DNA of 38,761 nt from contig CAZJLP010000049.1 of NCBI GenBank assembly GCA_964546955.1, positions 1 through 38,761 of the forward strand, written 5' to 3'. The first letter of the stretch is position 1; the number at the start of each line of letters is the position of its first letter. Below, piece after piece: positions 16,183 to 24,804 of the stretch. This DNA comes from CAZJLP01 sp964546955 (GTDB lineage: Bacteria > Verrucomicrobiota > Verrucomicrobiia > Opitutales > Opitutaceae). Below the pieces are notes generated by a model. The model ran no database searches. It saw only the letters and a program-made list of their open reading frames with translations, and was not told where the DNA came from. Position numbers and translations under genes: made by a program.

Positions 16183-16272
16183 GGTGGAACCTGCCGTCCC
16201 GGCAGGTTGGTTTGGAACTGCGCGTAGACCGCAGAACGACGTCATTAGCCTGCCGGGACGGCAGGCTCCACC
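16183..16272. repeat. 90-base element with 24-base inverted ends
   Basis: The left arm, 16183-16206, and the right arm, 16249-16272, are reverse complements except for one base. Each arm itself contains a near-perfect palindrome, CCTGCCGTCCCGGCAGG. The 42 bases between contain CTGCGCGTAGACCGCAG. The size and the long matching ends resemble a small non-autonomous (MITE-like) or REP-doublet element. No flanking target duplication is evident by eye. Confidence 0.65.
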
Positions 16273-16277
16273 CCTCC

Positions 16278-16420
16278 GACTTGCTGGCGCTCGCCGGTAC
16301 AGCGGGAAAATAAGCAATGGATCGAATTCCCAGGTCATCGGAGCCACCCGCTCACGCTCGTAGCCACGGCAGCGTCTGCTGACGCTGCCGTTTACCCGCT
16401 TTTGGCGGCGCCGAAGGCGA
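16278..16420. repeat. dispersed repeats B and A with conserved hairpin (copy 4)
   Basis: Motif B is at 16278-16300, an AGCGGGAAAATAAGCAATGG lead follows, and motif A is at 16344-16366. The perfect hairpin GCAGCGTC-TGCT-GACGCTGC is at 16369-16388 and a TTTACCCGC tail comes after it. It is the plus-strand version of 11210-11326. Its B-lead-A order is also that of 18318-18426. Confidence 0.7.
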
Positions 16421-16473
16421 CCAGGGTTTTGAGTTTAGAGTTTTGGGTTGGAGTTGATCGATCCTCGAACCTC

Positions 16474-16551
16474 GACTCGCTGGCGCTCGCCGTTACCAGG
16501 TGCTTCACAACACCGCCTTACTTCATTCCCTTCGTATCCTTCGCGAGACAC
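16474..16551. repeat. dispersed repeat B (copy 5) joined to family C sequence
   Basis: Motif B lies at 16474-16496, followed by CTTCATTCCCTTCGTATCC and TTCGCGAGACACTC at 16518-16551. The latter is the same sequence as at 14975-15003 and, inverted, at 10047-10066. The last 11 codons and the stop of the sigma-factor gene lie inside it. Confidence 0.65.
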
Positions 16552-18206
16552 TCTTTAGGGCGGCGTGGGACCCGGCGGCGGAGGAGCCAGCTGGAGCCGA
16601 TCAAAGACATCGGAGGGCAAATCAGCGACAGAAGCGTGAAAACCAAGGGCGACTTGACGAGCACCGCGTAGGACAGGCTAGTCGTGACCCAAGCTTGCGC
16701 CGCGGCATCGGCGACGTGCTCTGCCATTGCGAACAATCCTCCTTCGGCCATTCTCCTCGCGAAAGCGACAAGACCGATGGCCGAATCGTATCCGACCGCA
16801 ATGAACCCGCTCGCCAGATATCCAAACGCGGCCACCCCGCAGGCCAAACCGCCAACGGCGATGCCGCCGAAAGCAAGGCCGCCGAGGGCTCCTACTCCGA
16901 TTGTGAGCAATCCCGAAGAGAAAACACCGATGGCAATGCCTCCGACCGCAATCCCCCCTGCCGCGAACAAAACTCCATAAGCCACATCCCCGATAGCAAT
17001 CCAGCCGCGAGCCGTGCCGCGCAGATCGGGGCGATCGCACGAGTAGCCGAACTGAACGTGGACGAGCGGAAGGCCGAGCACCGTGAAGCGAGAGCGATAG
17101 GAAACGGAGCGATCGGGGCCGAGCCACAAGCGTCGCTGCAAGGGAGTCGCGTTGGCTGGCAGCCGATAGCTGCGACCCCACTCGATCATGGGCCGCATCG
17201 CCCAGCCAAATAACACAACAATATAAGCAATGACCGCGGCGAACCAAAGCGCCAGCCACAGCAAGAAGCGCGGAGAATCTGCCGCGCCCGAGTGGATTCG
17301 CCACACCATTGGGTATGGTCCAATCGAAGTAAGAACCACCAGCCCCGCCAACCCTGCGTACAGCCGCCTGATGAATCGCTTCCGTGGCGCGGTGTCTGCC
17401 GCGCGGAGCGCGAGCCGGCGGGCAAACAAGAGGTCGATCAACGCGATCACGGGCGCAACCAGCGTCGCGACGACCGGCAGGCTGGAGAACGAAACACTGG
17501 CCTTCCCAGCCGCTCCGACTTTCAACGTGGTCACCGCCACCGCCCCCGCCACAACCTGCGGCCCCAGCGCCGCAAGCGCTCCGAGCACCGCGGTCGCAAA
17601 CATGGGACCGGGCGTCGTAAAGCCCAACGAACGCTCCACGCGCTTTTCGACCTCGTCGCGAAGCAACGCGCGTCCGCGCGATAGGCGCTGCTTCACGGTG
17701 TCTTCGCTTAAATCGAGCGCCGTCGCGACGCGTTCGATGGATTGATGTTCGCGATAAAACAGAATCAGCGGCTCGCGATAAGACTCGGGAAGTTTTTCCA
17801 GAATCTCCCAGACAAGCGCGGCTTCCTCGCGGTCGACCGTACGCTCCCGCGGGCCCGGTACATCGTCGAGGAGTTCCGAGTCCGCCGCCGTCGCATCGCC
17901 CGGACGATCGGCGCGGCGACCTTGCTGACGAACGAAGTTGTGCGCGAGATTGCGCGCGATCCCGCAAAGCCAAGACTTGAACTTTGTATCGTCCTCCAGT
18001 CCGGAAAGTCCGCGCCATCCCGCCACAAACGCTTCTTGCGCGATGTCTTCGCTGCGCGCGAAGTCGCCGCAGATGCCATAGGCAATCGAGGCAATGAGGG
18101 TCTGATAACGAGAGACGAGCCTGCCGTAGGCGTCACGATTGCCAACGCGCGTCAGGGCTAGCAGTTCGACATCGGTGGGCTCGCGCAGGACGGACATTGT
18201 TTTCAT
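16518..18206 (-). CDS. ECF sigma factor fused to a membrane domain with Gly-led pentapeptide repeats
   Basis: The protein has 562 residues, about three times a usual ECF sigma factor. Region 2 lies at about residues 25-95 (CGDFARSEDIAQEAFVAGWRG, FKSWLCGIARN). Region 4 is at about 135-185 (LPESYREPLILFYRE, then the HTH ATALDLSEDTVKQRLSRGRAL). Then come membrane helices at about 205-265 and 285-345. A run at residues 401-472 has glycine every fifth residue (GGIAV GGIAI and so on), with one extra residue at 416, followed by a last hydrophobic segment and a basic tail. C-terminal fusions of this kind are known for ECF factors of Verrucomicrobia and relatives and may tie the sigma factor to the membrane. 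The better-spaced AGGTG would favour ATG 18197, three codons in. The last 11 residues are encoded by a dispersed repeat. No separate anti-sigma gene is adjacent. Confidence 0.88.
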   Translation of the reverse strand: MKTMSVLREPTDVELLALTRVGNRDAYGRLVSRYQTLIASIAYGICGDFARSEDIAQEAFVAGWRGLSGLEDDTKFKSWLCGIARNLAHNFVRQQGRRADRPGDATAADSELLDDVPGPRERTVDREEAALVWEILEKLPESYREPLILFYREHQSIERVATALDLSEDTVKQRLSRGRALLRDEVEKRVERSLGFTTPGPMFATAVLGALAALGPQVVAGAVAVTTLKVGAAGKASVSFSSLPVVATLVAPVIALIDLLFARRLALRAADTAPRKRFIRRLYAGLAGLVVLTSIGPYPMVWRIHSGAADSPRFLLWLALWFAAVIAYIVVLFGWAMRPMIEWGRSYRLPANATPLQRRLWLGPDRSVSYRSRFTVLGLPLVHVQFGYSCDRPDLRGTARGWIAIGDVAYGVLFAAGGIAVGGIAIGVFSSGLLTIGVGALGGLAFGGIAVGGLACGVAAFGYLASGFIAVGYDSAIGLVAFARRMAEGGLFAMAEHVADAAAQAWVTTSLSYAVLVKSPLVFTLLSLICPPMSLIGSSWLLRRRVPRRPKECLAKDTKGMK

Positions 18207-18317
18207 TCACCTACCCGTGGTCGGCCGCGGGAGCAAGGTGACAAGAATTGTGGCAGAAGAACGCTTTCCGCTAGGCACGCTAAAAAGAGAACCCTTCGGG
18301 CAAGGGCGCGGTTGATC

Positions 18318-18426
18318 GACTCGCTGGCGCTCGCCGCTACAGTCGGAAAATAAGCGATAAGCTTTAAGCAATACGCAGTGGATAGAGTGCCTCGGCCGTC
18401 GGAGCCACTTGCTCACGCCGTAGCAA
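18318..18426. repeat. dispersed intergenic repeats B and A (copy 6)
   Basis: Motif B is at 18318-18340, then GGAAAATAAGCGATAAGC, then AGTGGATAGAG, then a variant of motif A at 18405-18426 with one base missing in CTCACGCCGTAG. The rest of the 450-base gap (18207-18656) shows no gene; promoters for the two divergent genes must lie there. Confidence 0.65.
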
Positions 18427-18656
18427 CTTGTCGTGCATCCGCGGCTCGCTTGCGTTTGGGCCGCGCGAGTAATCGGTAATGCCTGCGCACCTACAACTGA
18501 GATCTCTCATTATCCGTCACGATTTATGAGATCTTTTGCGCGTTTAACAATGCGAACGGAAGCGGGATTTCGTCGCGGGCGCGACTTGTCCACACGCTCC
18601 ATACCCCCGCGCGGCGCGAGCCGCGTTCTCCCCCAACTCCGAACAGTTGTTACCTC

Positions 18657-20543
18657 ATGCTACACCCTATCGTTACCCTTCGCCGCGTCGCTTGTGCGAT
18701 CGTCGGCACATTCATCCTCGGTACAGCGGCCTCATTGAGCCTCGGCGCCACATTTCCCGTCGCGACCAGCACCCAGTTCACGTCAGCCTTAGCGGCCGTA
18801 CAACCCGGAGATGAAATCGTCGTTTCCGGCACGATAGCCGGCGGCAAGTTCGTCACCTCCCGAGCGGGCACCGCGTCCGCTCCCATCACGATTCGCGGCG
18901 ACGGCACGGCCCGAATCTCCGCGTCGCCCTACGCCCTGGAAATTCTTCATGACTACTATCGCCTGGATAATCTGATCCTGCAGAACTCCAGCAAGGGCCT
19001 TGTCATCACCGGAGCCAGCCATGGCGCGGTCAACAATGTCCACGTGATGGATATCAAACAGGAGGGAATCAAACTGCGCGATTCATCGCAGTTTTGGGTG
19101 TTCACCTATTGCTCCGTGCGCCGGGCAGGAACCTCGGGCGATTTCGGCGAAGGCTTTTACGTGGGCCAGGCCGCCAGCAATTGGTCCGGCTCGACGCCCG
19201 ACGAATGCGCATTCGTCACCTTCTTCAACTGCTACGCCACCGATACGGTGAACGATGGCTGGGACATCAAAGAAGGATCGCACCACATCAAGGTCGTGAA
19301 CTGCACCGCCGACTATTCGGGGGCTGTCGAACCGCGAGCGGGTTCGTCCCATGGCAACGCTGGCTTCTACAATCGCGCCGACAATGTGCAGTACATCAAG
19401 TGCCGCGTGAATGCCCTGGACAATGGAACGTGGGGCTTTCGCTACAGCAACGATACCGTGGACGGAGTCGACTACGGCAGCACCGGCAATCAGATCAAGC
19501 AGAGCGCCGTCACGGGAGGCAGCGTCGGTTTCGTCTTCGCTGAAGCCGGGACCAACGGGATCGTCTACAGCGACTACACCGAGGCGAGCTCGGGTGACTT
19601 TTACGCGACCAACAATGGGACCGTGTCCGCACCCGTGACAATCGCCAGTCCCTCCAGTTTCGCGGAACGCACCTGGAGCGGCGAAGGCGGTGGACTCTAC
19701 GGGGGACTCGATCCTTCGATCGGCGCGGCCGGGGATCCGCTCAACAGCGGGCCTGCCGCCGTAGCCGACCCGACTTTTTCACCCGCCGGTGGCAACTACA
19801 CCACCGCACAAAACGTAACGCTCTTCTCGGCCACGTCGGGAGCCACGCTTCGCTACACGACAAATGGCAGCACCCCCACGTCGACTTCGGGCACTGTGTA
19901 CACCGGACCGATCACCGTCACCTCGAACACGACACTCAAGGCGATCGCATATAAGACAGGCTTGCGCGACTCCGCAGTGTCCACGGCTGTCTACACGATC
20001 GGAACCGTCGCCGGAGGTTCGAGAGATCTTCTCATCGCGCAAAGTTCGGATGACGCCAAGCAGCGCGCGACGGGCAGCGTCGTGACGAATTCCTGGCGTC
20101 ACGAACTCGGCTATGATGGAACGGAGCAGCTCGAGATCGGACTGCGCTACGTGGGTCTGCCCATTCCGCCGGGCGCGACCGTGACGACCGCCTACCTCCA
20201 ATTCGAGGCAGACAAGAGCAACAGCGGCGCGTGCCAGCTCACCATCAGAGCGCAGCTCAGTCCTTCCGCCGCTACGTTCACCACGGCGACCAACAACATC
20301 ACCTCGCGCCCGCTGACAGCATCGTCTGTCGCGTGGAGCCCAGCCGCGTGGACCGCCGGCAGCCGCGGACCGGCTCAGCGAACGCCGGACCTGAAAACGC
20401 TGGTTCAAGCCGTCGTCAGTCAGCCGACTTGGTCGTCGGGAAATCCAATTGTGCTCGTTATCACGGGCACCGGCACACGCACAGCCGAAGCCGTGGAGTC
20501 CGGGGCCGCGAAAGCCGCCGTTCTACACGTCGAGTGGCAGTGA
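18657..20543 (+). CDS. secreted right-handed beta-helix protein with chitobiase-type C domain
   Basis: The protein has 628 residues. A signal peptide covers about residues 1-30 (CAIVGTFILGTAASLSLGA). A parallel beta-helix lies at about 45-350, starting with PGDEIVVSGTIAGGKFV. It carries rungs such as YRLDNLILQNSSKGLVITGASHG, with DGWDIKEGSHHIKVVNC as in pectate-lyase-like (PL9-type) proteins. Next is a domain at about 370-450 of the chitobiase/hexosaminidase C-terminal type (GATLRYTTNGSTPT, TTLKAIAY). A C-terminal strand-rich domain of about 165 residues follows, with LEIGLRYVGLPIPPGA, AYLQFEADKSNSGA, QRTPDLK, WSSGNPIVLVITGTGTR and AVLHVEW, a pattern seen at the ends of other large secreted proteins. 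It probably binds or cleaves a polysaccharide outside the cell. The substrate is unknown and it stands alone. Confidence 0.8.
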   Translation: MLHPIVTLRRVACAIVGTFILGTAASLSLGATFPVATSTQFTSALAAVQPGDEIVVSGTIAGGKFVTSRAGTASAPITIRGDGTARISASPYALEILHDYYRLDNLILQNSSKGLVITGASHGAVNNVHVMDIKQEGIKLRDSSQFWVFTYCSVRRAGTSGDFGEGFYVGQAASNWSGSTPDECAFVTFFNCYATDTVNDGWDIKEGSHHIKVVNCTADYSGAVEPRAGSSHGNAGFYNRADNVQYIKCRVNALDNGTWGFRYSNDTVDGVDYGSTGNQIKQSAVTGGSVGFVFAEAGTNGIVYSDYTEASSGDFYATNNGTVSAPVTIASPSSFAERTWSGEGGGLYGGLDPSIGAAGDPLNSGPAAVADPTFSPAGGNYTTAQNVTLFSATSGATLRYTTNGSTPTSTSGTVYTGPITVTSNTTLKAIAYKTGLRDSAVSTAVYTIGTVAGGSRDLLIAQSSDDAKQRATGSVVTNSWRHELGYDGTEQLEIGLRYVGLPIPPGATVTTAYLQFEADKSNSGACQLTIRAQLSPSAATFTTATNNITSRPLTASSVAWSPAAWTAGSRGPAQRTPDLKTLVQAVVSQPTWSSGNPIVLVITGTGTRTAEAVESGAAKAAVLHVEWQ

Positions 20544-20560
20544 GGTGTTTAGGGTAGAAG

Positions 20561-20593
20561 GAGGAAGCCGGGACGGGGTGTCCCGGCTTCCTC
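20561..20593 (+). terminator. strong hairpin after the beta-helix gene
   Basis: A perfect 14-base stem (GAGGAAGCCGGGAC at 20561-20574, complement at 20580-20593) with a 5-base loop GGGGT begins 17 bases after the stop codon. No T run follows, so it is either a hairpin-only terminator or an mRNA 3'-end stabiliser. Nothing else was found in the gap 20594-20843. Confidence 0.6.
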
Positions 20594-20843
20594 TCCGCCG
20601 CGAGACGCGCCCGTAATTCCCAAGGGCCGCGTACCCAACGCAATTTCCCTTCGCCAGACACAATCCGAATACGCTGCGGAAGCTCGGAGGTTTGCTGTAA
20701 CAACGAACACGCGATTTGGGATACTCCCTGTAGTCCGAATCTAGTCGCACTGCTTTTGCGTTCATACACGAAGCGGTCTTGTGGCGGAGCATGGACACCG
20801 CCAGTCTCGCTCTCGCCGGCGCGAACCTCGAACCCCCGTTCCC

Positions 20844-22511
20844 ATGAAATCCACGTCTTTGCTCGTTGTCGCGTCTCTGCTGGGCGCGGTTGTCCTTCTT
20901 CCCCACGGCCGCGCTGATGGTCTCGGCGACAAACTCGGCACCATACGATTCGATGTCAGCGGCAAACCCGAAGCCCAACAGCACGTGGTGCGAGGCGTGA
21001 AACTATTGCATCACATGATGTATCCGGAAGCGGACCGCGAGTTTGCGCAAGCAGTCGCTGCCGATCCCGATTGCTCGCTGGCCCATTGGGGCCGGGCAAT
21101 GACGATTATTCATCCCCTTTGGCCGGACGTCCCATCGCCAGCAGAACGCAAGCAGGGGACAGAGCATCTGCAAAAAGGCTTGGCCTCGAAGTCGGCCACG
21201 CCCCGAGAGCGCGCGTACCTCGAGGCCCTCAATCAGTATTTCGGCAACCCCGCGCTCGATCATCCGGCAGGGCTAAAAGTGCTCGACGCGGCCTGGGCCG
21301 CTCTCTCCGACCAGTTCCCGGAGGACCTCGATGCGGCCGCCTTTAGCGCCCTGTTCCACCTCGCCCCGGCGCGCTTCCTCACGAAGGACAAGTCGCACCG
21401 GATTCAACTGCAGGCAGCCGCGCAACTTCAAAAAGTGTCGACCAAACTTCCGGATCATCCCGGCGCGCAGCATTACAAGATTCACGCCTTCGACTTTCCG
21501 TTGCTGGCCGATCGGGCGCTCGAAGTCTGCGACACCTACAGCGGGATCGCACCGGATGTGCCCCACGCGCTTCATATGCCCTCGCACATTTTTATCCGGC
21601 GCGGCGTGTGGGATAAATCGATCGAGTTCAACCTTCGCTCGGCGGAGGCCGCGAAGAAGCAGGCTCAGGCCGCAGGCGCGATCAATGGCCACTTTCTCCA
21701 CGCGTTGGATTATCTCGCGTATGCCTACTTGCAGCGCGGCCAATATCGCGAAGCGGAAAGCCTGCGAGAAAGGGCTCTGTCGGAAAAAGGCCCCTACTCC
21801 CCCGTGCAAGCCACGGCGATGGCCTTCGCTTTTGCCGCCATCCCCGCACGCTGTGCGTTGGAACGACAGGCGTGGGCCGAGGCCGCCAAGCTGCCGCTTC
21901 ATCAGCCCACCTCATTTCCTTGGAGCAAACAGTATCTCAACTGCGATTCGATCGTCCATTTTGCGCGCGCGATTGGCGCCGCGCGCTGTGGACAACTCGA
22001 CTCGGCACGCGCGGAAATCGCCGAGCTCGATCGCGTCCTGCGCGAGTTGAGCGCGGTGAAACGGGAATCTTATTGGTCGGCACAAGCCGAGACACAGCTC
22101 CTGGCCGCCCGGGCCTGGGTTCAACTTGCCGAGAAGAACACCGATGAAGCCCTTGCGTTGATGAAACAGGCCGCCTCGATCGAGGCTACGGCCGAGAAGG
22201 AAGCCGTCACCCCCGGCGAGGTGCTTCCGGCGGGCGATCTCCTCGGGGACATGTACCTCGAGATTGGGCGCCACACCGATGCGTTGGCGGCTTTCGAAGC
22301 AGTCCTGGCCGCGAGCCCCAATCGCTTGAACACGCTCTACGGAGCAGGCCTCGCCGCAGAGCGCGCGGGCGACACGGCGAAAGCGACCCAGCATTACGAA
22401 CAGCTCGTCAAAGTCGCCGCGGAAGGCGATCCACGGATCGAACGGGTCGAGCACGCCCGGCGATTTTTAGGGAAAGCAGGCGCGGTGGTGGCGAGGGCTC
22501 AGGTGCCGTAA
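20844..22511 (+). CDS. secreted TPR-containing protein of unknown function
   Basis: The protein has 555 residues from ATG 20844; a longer frame upstream lacks a signal and protein character. A signal peptide covers about residues 1-24 (LLVVASLLGAVVLLPHGRA). The mature protein is all helical with TPR-like pairs. It opens with the block HVVRGVKLLHHMMYPEADREFAQAVAADPDC and AHWGRAMTIIHPLWP, which I have seen at the start of a widespread TPR family of unknown role. A central block has HMPSHIFIRRGVWDKSI. Clear TPRs sit near the C-terminus (LGDMYLEIGRHTDALAAFEAVL, LYGAGLAAERAGDTAKATQHYEQL). It ends 4 bases from the convergent S9-like gene. Likely a periplasmic protein-binding scaffold. Confidence 0.78.
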   Translation: MKSTSLLVVASLLGAVVLLPHGRADGLGDKLGTIRFDVSGKPEAQQHVVRGVKLLHHMMYPEADREFAQAVAADPDCSLAHWGRAMTIIHPLWPDVPSPAERKQGTEHLQKGLASKSATPRERAYLEALNQYFGNPALDHPAGLKVLDAAWAALSDQFPEDLDAAAFSALFHLAPARFLTKDKSHRIQLQAAAQLQKVSTKLPDHPGAQHYKIHAFDFPLLADRALEVCDTYSGIAPDVPHALHMPSHIFIRRGVWDKSIEFNLRSAEAAKKQAQAAGAINGHFLHALDYLAYAYLQRGQYREAESLRERALSEKGPYSPVQATAMAFAFAAIPARCALERQAWAEAAKLPLHQPTSFPWSKQYLNCDSIVHFARAIGAARCGQLDSARAEIAELDRVLRELSAVKRESYWSAQAETQLLAARAWVQLAEKNTDEALALMKQAASIEATAEKEAVTPGEVLPAGDLLGDMYLEIGRHTDALAAFEAVLAASPNRLNTLYGAGLAAERAGDTAKATQHYEQLVKVAAEGDPRIERVEHARRFLGKAGAVVARAQVP

Positions 22512-22515
22512 CCAC

Positions 22516-24804
22516 TCACTTCTCCGGGGCATTGGGCGCCTGTGGACGGGTGGCAGACTCCACTTCCTTCAGTTCGCCTTCTTTTACCCAGAAATTGTAA
22601 ATGCTTTCGTTCAAGAATCCGTAGATTCGGCTGTAGAGCGCCGCTTTCGCTTTGGGAAGATCGGCGGCTTCATCCCCGTTCAACGCGGCGTATTCGGCCT
22701 GAACGCCATTCTTGCGAACGATGCCAGCGAACGTGTCGCCGCGACCGCCATGAAATTCCGGACCTTCGATGAGCATTACCGGGCCCTTGGTCAAATTCGC
22801 GTGAGTCAAAGGCGAGACGGCCTTCCAGCGCGCACTGTCGTCGCCAAAATAAGCGCGCCGGACTTCCGTGGTCGTCGAGGTTCCGCCGCGGCGCGCGCCA
22901 AAAACCGCGCCATCAGTCATCTCACTCGACGGGACCCCGATCTCACGAATGACGTCAGTGGAGCCGATCCACGCCCCGAGGTCGGTCGGCGCATCGATCG
23001 TGACCGCGCAGCGAAAACGCGTCGGATGCAACTGCAGCGCGCGCAAAGCCAGCAAACCGCCGTAGCCCTTGCCCATGATCGCCACCAGTCGCCGGTCGAA
23101 AATATCACGATTCAGCCGATCCATCGCCGTCAATATGTCGTCGATCGCAGCCGTGTCATGGCTTTCGCGCAACGCATTCAAGTGTTGGAGTCCAAAGCCC
23201 GAGGAGCCTCGATAATTTACTTGGAGGACGGTGAAGCCCATCCAGGCCAGGGCCTGCGCCTCCCGATTGTAACCCGGCTGGTCCCGATTCCACGGACCAT
23301 CGTGGCAAAGCACAACCAGCGGAGATCGCTTGAGCAAGGGTCGCAGCGGCACCGTGATATAGCCTGTGATCATGACGCCGCTCCTGGTTCGAAATCCGAA
23401 ACTGCTTCCCGTATTGCGCCCACTCTCGGGCAGCCACGGCGCACGACTTGTCACTTCGTCCAATTGATTCGTGCTCCGATTGAAAACGTAAAACACTCCG
23501 GGTTCGGTGCTGCTGGACGCCATGACCAGAAAGTGCGTCCGCGCCTCGCTCCACTCGAGAATCTCCCACCGCTTGCCGGGGTCCACGCCGTTCAGGGTTC
23601 GCTGCACCGCGGTGAAGTCGGAATCGAGCCACAGGGTCGCGCGCTCCACGCCGACGTAACGAACGCCCACGAGTTGCCGCTTCCAATCGTCAAAAAGCAG
23701 ATTGGATTTTTCTCCTGAAGAGGGATCGAACAAATCCGCGGCAGGCGTCTCGATCGCTACATCCGTCTTCTGTCCGGTTTTCGTATCGACCGCGAAGATC
23801 CCAAACGTATCGCGACCCACGTTGGAGGCGTAGTACAGGACCTCTCCGGAAAAATCGAACCCCAGGGGATAAGAACTCTCCCGAAAACGCGACGCAGGCT
23901 TTTGCACGAACGTTTGCCCGAGTTCGGGAGCAATCAGCTGTTCAATGGGTTTCCAAGGGTGCTTGCCCTTGTTGCTCATCACGAGCTGCACCGTGTGGGA
24001 GTGGGGGTCTTCGCGATAACTGGCGAGTCGTGGGCGCCCTTGATGATCCGCGATCACGGCGTCCGCACGGGCGATCACCTCGCCGATCTCGGACATTTTC
24101 CCCGTTGTCAAATCGACGCGCTGAACCGCGCGAACAAGGCCGTCATTGATCCGGCCCTTTTCCGCGGTCGCTCCTCGATGATGCAGAATGGCTTCGACGA
24201 AGAGCGAGTTGTGGCCCCGCGGCATACCCACGATATTGATGGGATCGGTGCGTTCTTTCACCGCCTCCAGGGTGGATCTCGGAAAGCCTCGGCCGCTCAA
24301 GAGTGCCTCAGGGTCCAACGTCCCTTCACTCACGCCGGCGTCGATCCCGCCGACAGCGGCGACATGGCCTTGGAATTGGCCAGGGTCGACGAGACGTCGC
24401 GCATCACTGCCGTCGGGTCGGACCGACCAGATATTGTTCTGCAGAAACTTAAAAACCAACCGGTCGTCCGCCGCCCAGCGCATGAACGAAATCGACGCAG
24501 GTGTTTTTTCCTTCGCACCGCTCATTTCCTCGGCTTTGTCCTCCGCGACAAAGATCCGAGTCACTTTATTTACCCTCAGATCGCGGAAGACCAAGTACAG
24601 CGCCTCGCCCTTGCGCTCAGTGTAGGCCAAGTGCTGGCCATCGGGCGACAATGTCATTTGGACCGTGTCGAACGGCTGGAACAAAGCGGTCAGTTCGGTG
24701 GGATCGCGGCGAGGGGCCGCACCATCAGCCGGCGGCGAATAAACCGAACAAAACAAGCCTGCTGCGACGATCGCCACGGCCCGAAGCGAAGGGGACTGGA
24801 GCAT
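22516..24804 (-). CDS. S9 (prolyl oligopeptidase)-like secreted protein lacking the catalytic serine
   Basis: The protein has 762 residues. A signal peptide spans about 1-29 (AVAIVAAGLFCSVYSPPADGA). A beta-propeller region runs from about 45 to 480 (LSPDGQHLAYTERKGEALYLVFRDLR, SFMRWAADDRLVF). A C-terminal alpha/beta-hydrolase domain follows (PLVVLCHDGPWNRDQPGYNREAQALAWMGFTVLQVNYRGSSGFG). The architecture is that of S9 peptidases. However, the nucleophile elbow, normally GxSxGG, reads GKGYGG at about 578-583, with Gly580 where Ser should be. The usual DEGHGF-like histidine region reads NGDEAADLP, with no His. It is therefore probably a pseudo-enzyme with a binding role, or has lost activity. 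The frame itself is intact, so it is not simply decaying. Confidence 0.8.
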   Translation of the reverse strand: MLQSPSLRAVAIVAAGLFCSVYSPPADGAAPRRDPTELTALFQPFDTVQMTLSPDGQHLAYTERKGEALYLVFRDLRVNKVTRIFVAEDKAEEMSGAKEKTPASISFMRWAADDRLVFKFLQNNIWSVRPDGSDARRLVDPGQFQGHVAAVGGIDAGVSEGTLDPEALLSGRGFPRSTLEAVKERTDPINIVGMPRGHNSLFVEAILHHRGATAEKGRINDGLVRAVQRVDLTTGKMSEIGEVIARADAVIADHQGRPRLASYREDPHSHTVQLVMSNKGKHPWKPIEQLIAPELGQTFVQKPASRFRESSYPLGFDFSGEVLYYASNVGRDTFGIFAVDTKTGQKTDVAIETPAADLFDPSSGEKSNLLFDDWKRQLVGVRYVGVERATLWLDSDFTAVQRTLNGVDPGKRWEILEWSEARTHFLVMASSSTEPGVFYVFNRSTNQLDEVTSRAPWLPESGRNTGSSFGFRTRSGVMITGYITVPLRPLLKRSPLVVLCHDGPWNRDQPGYNREAQALAWMGFTVLQVNYRGSSGFGLQHLNALRESHDTAAIDDILTAMDRLNRDIFDRRLVAIMGKGYGGLLALRALQLHPTRFRCAVTIDAPTDLGAWIGSTDVIREIGVPSSEMTDGAVFGARRGGTSTTTEVRRAYFGDDSARWKAVSPLTHANLTKGPVMLIEGPEFHGGRGDTFAGIVRKNGVQAEYAALNGDEAADLPKAKAALYSRIYGFLNESIYNFWVKEGELKEVESATRPQAPNAPEK

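Noticed and set aside
16500..17213. 237-codon frame on the plus strand
   Set aside because: It is antisense to the sigma factor membrane domain. Its Arg/Glu/Ser-rich translation reflects the reverse of the Gly/Ala-rich codons.
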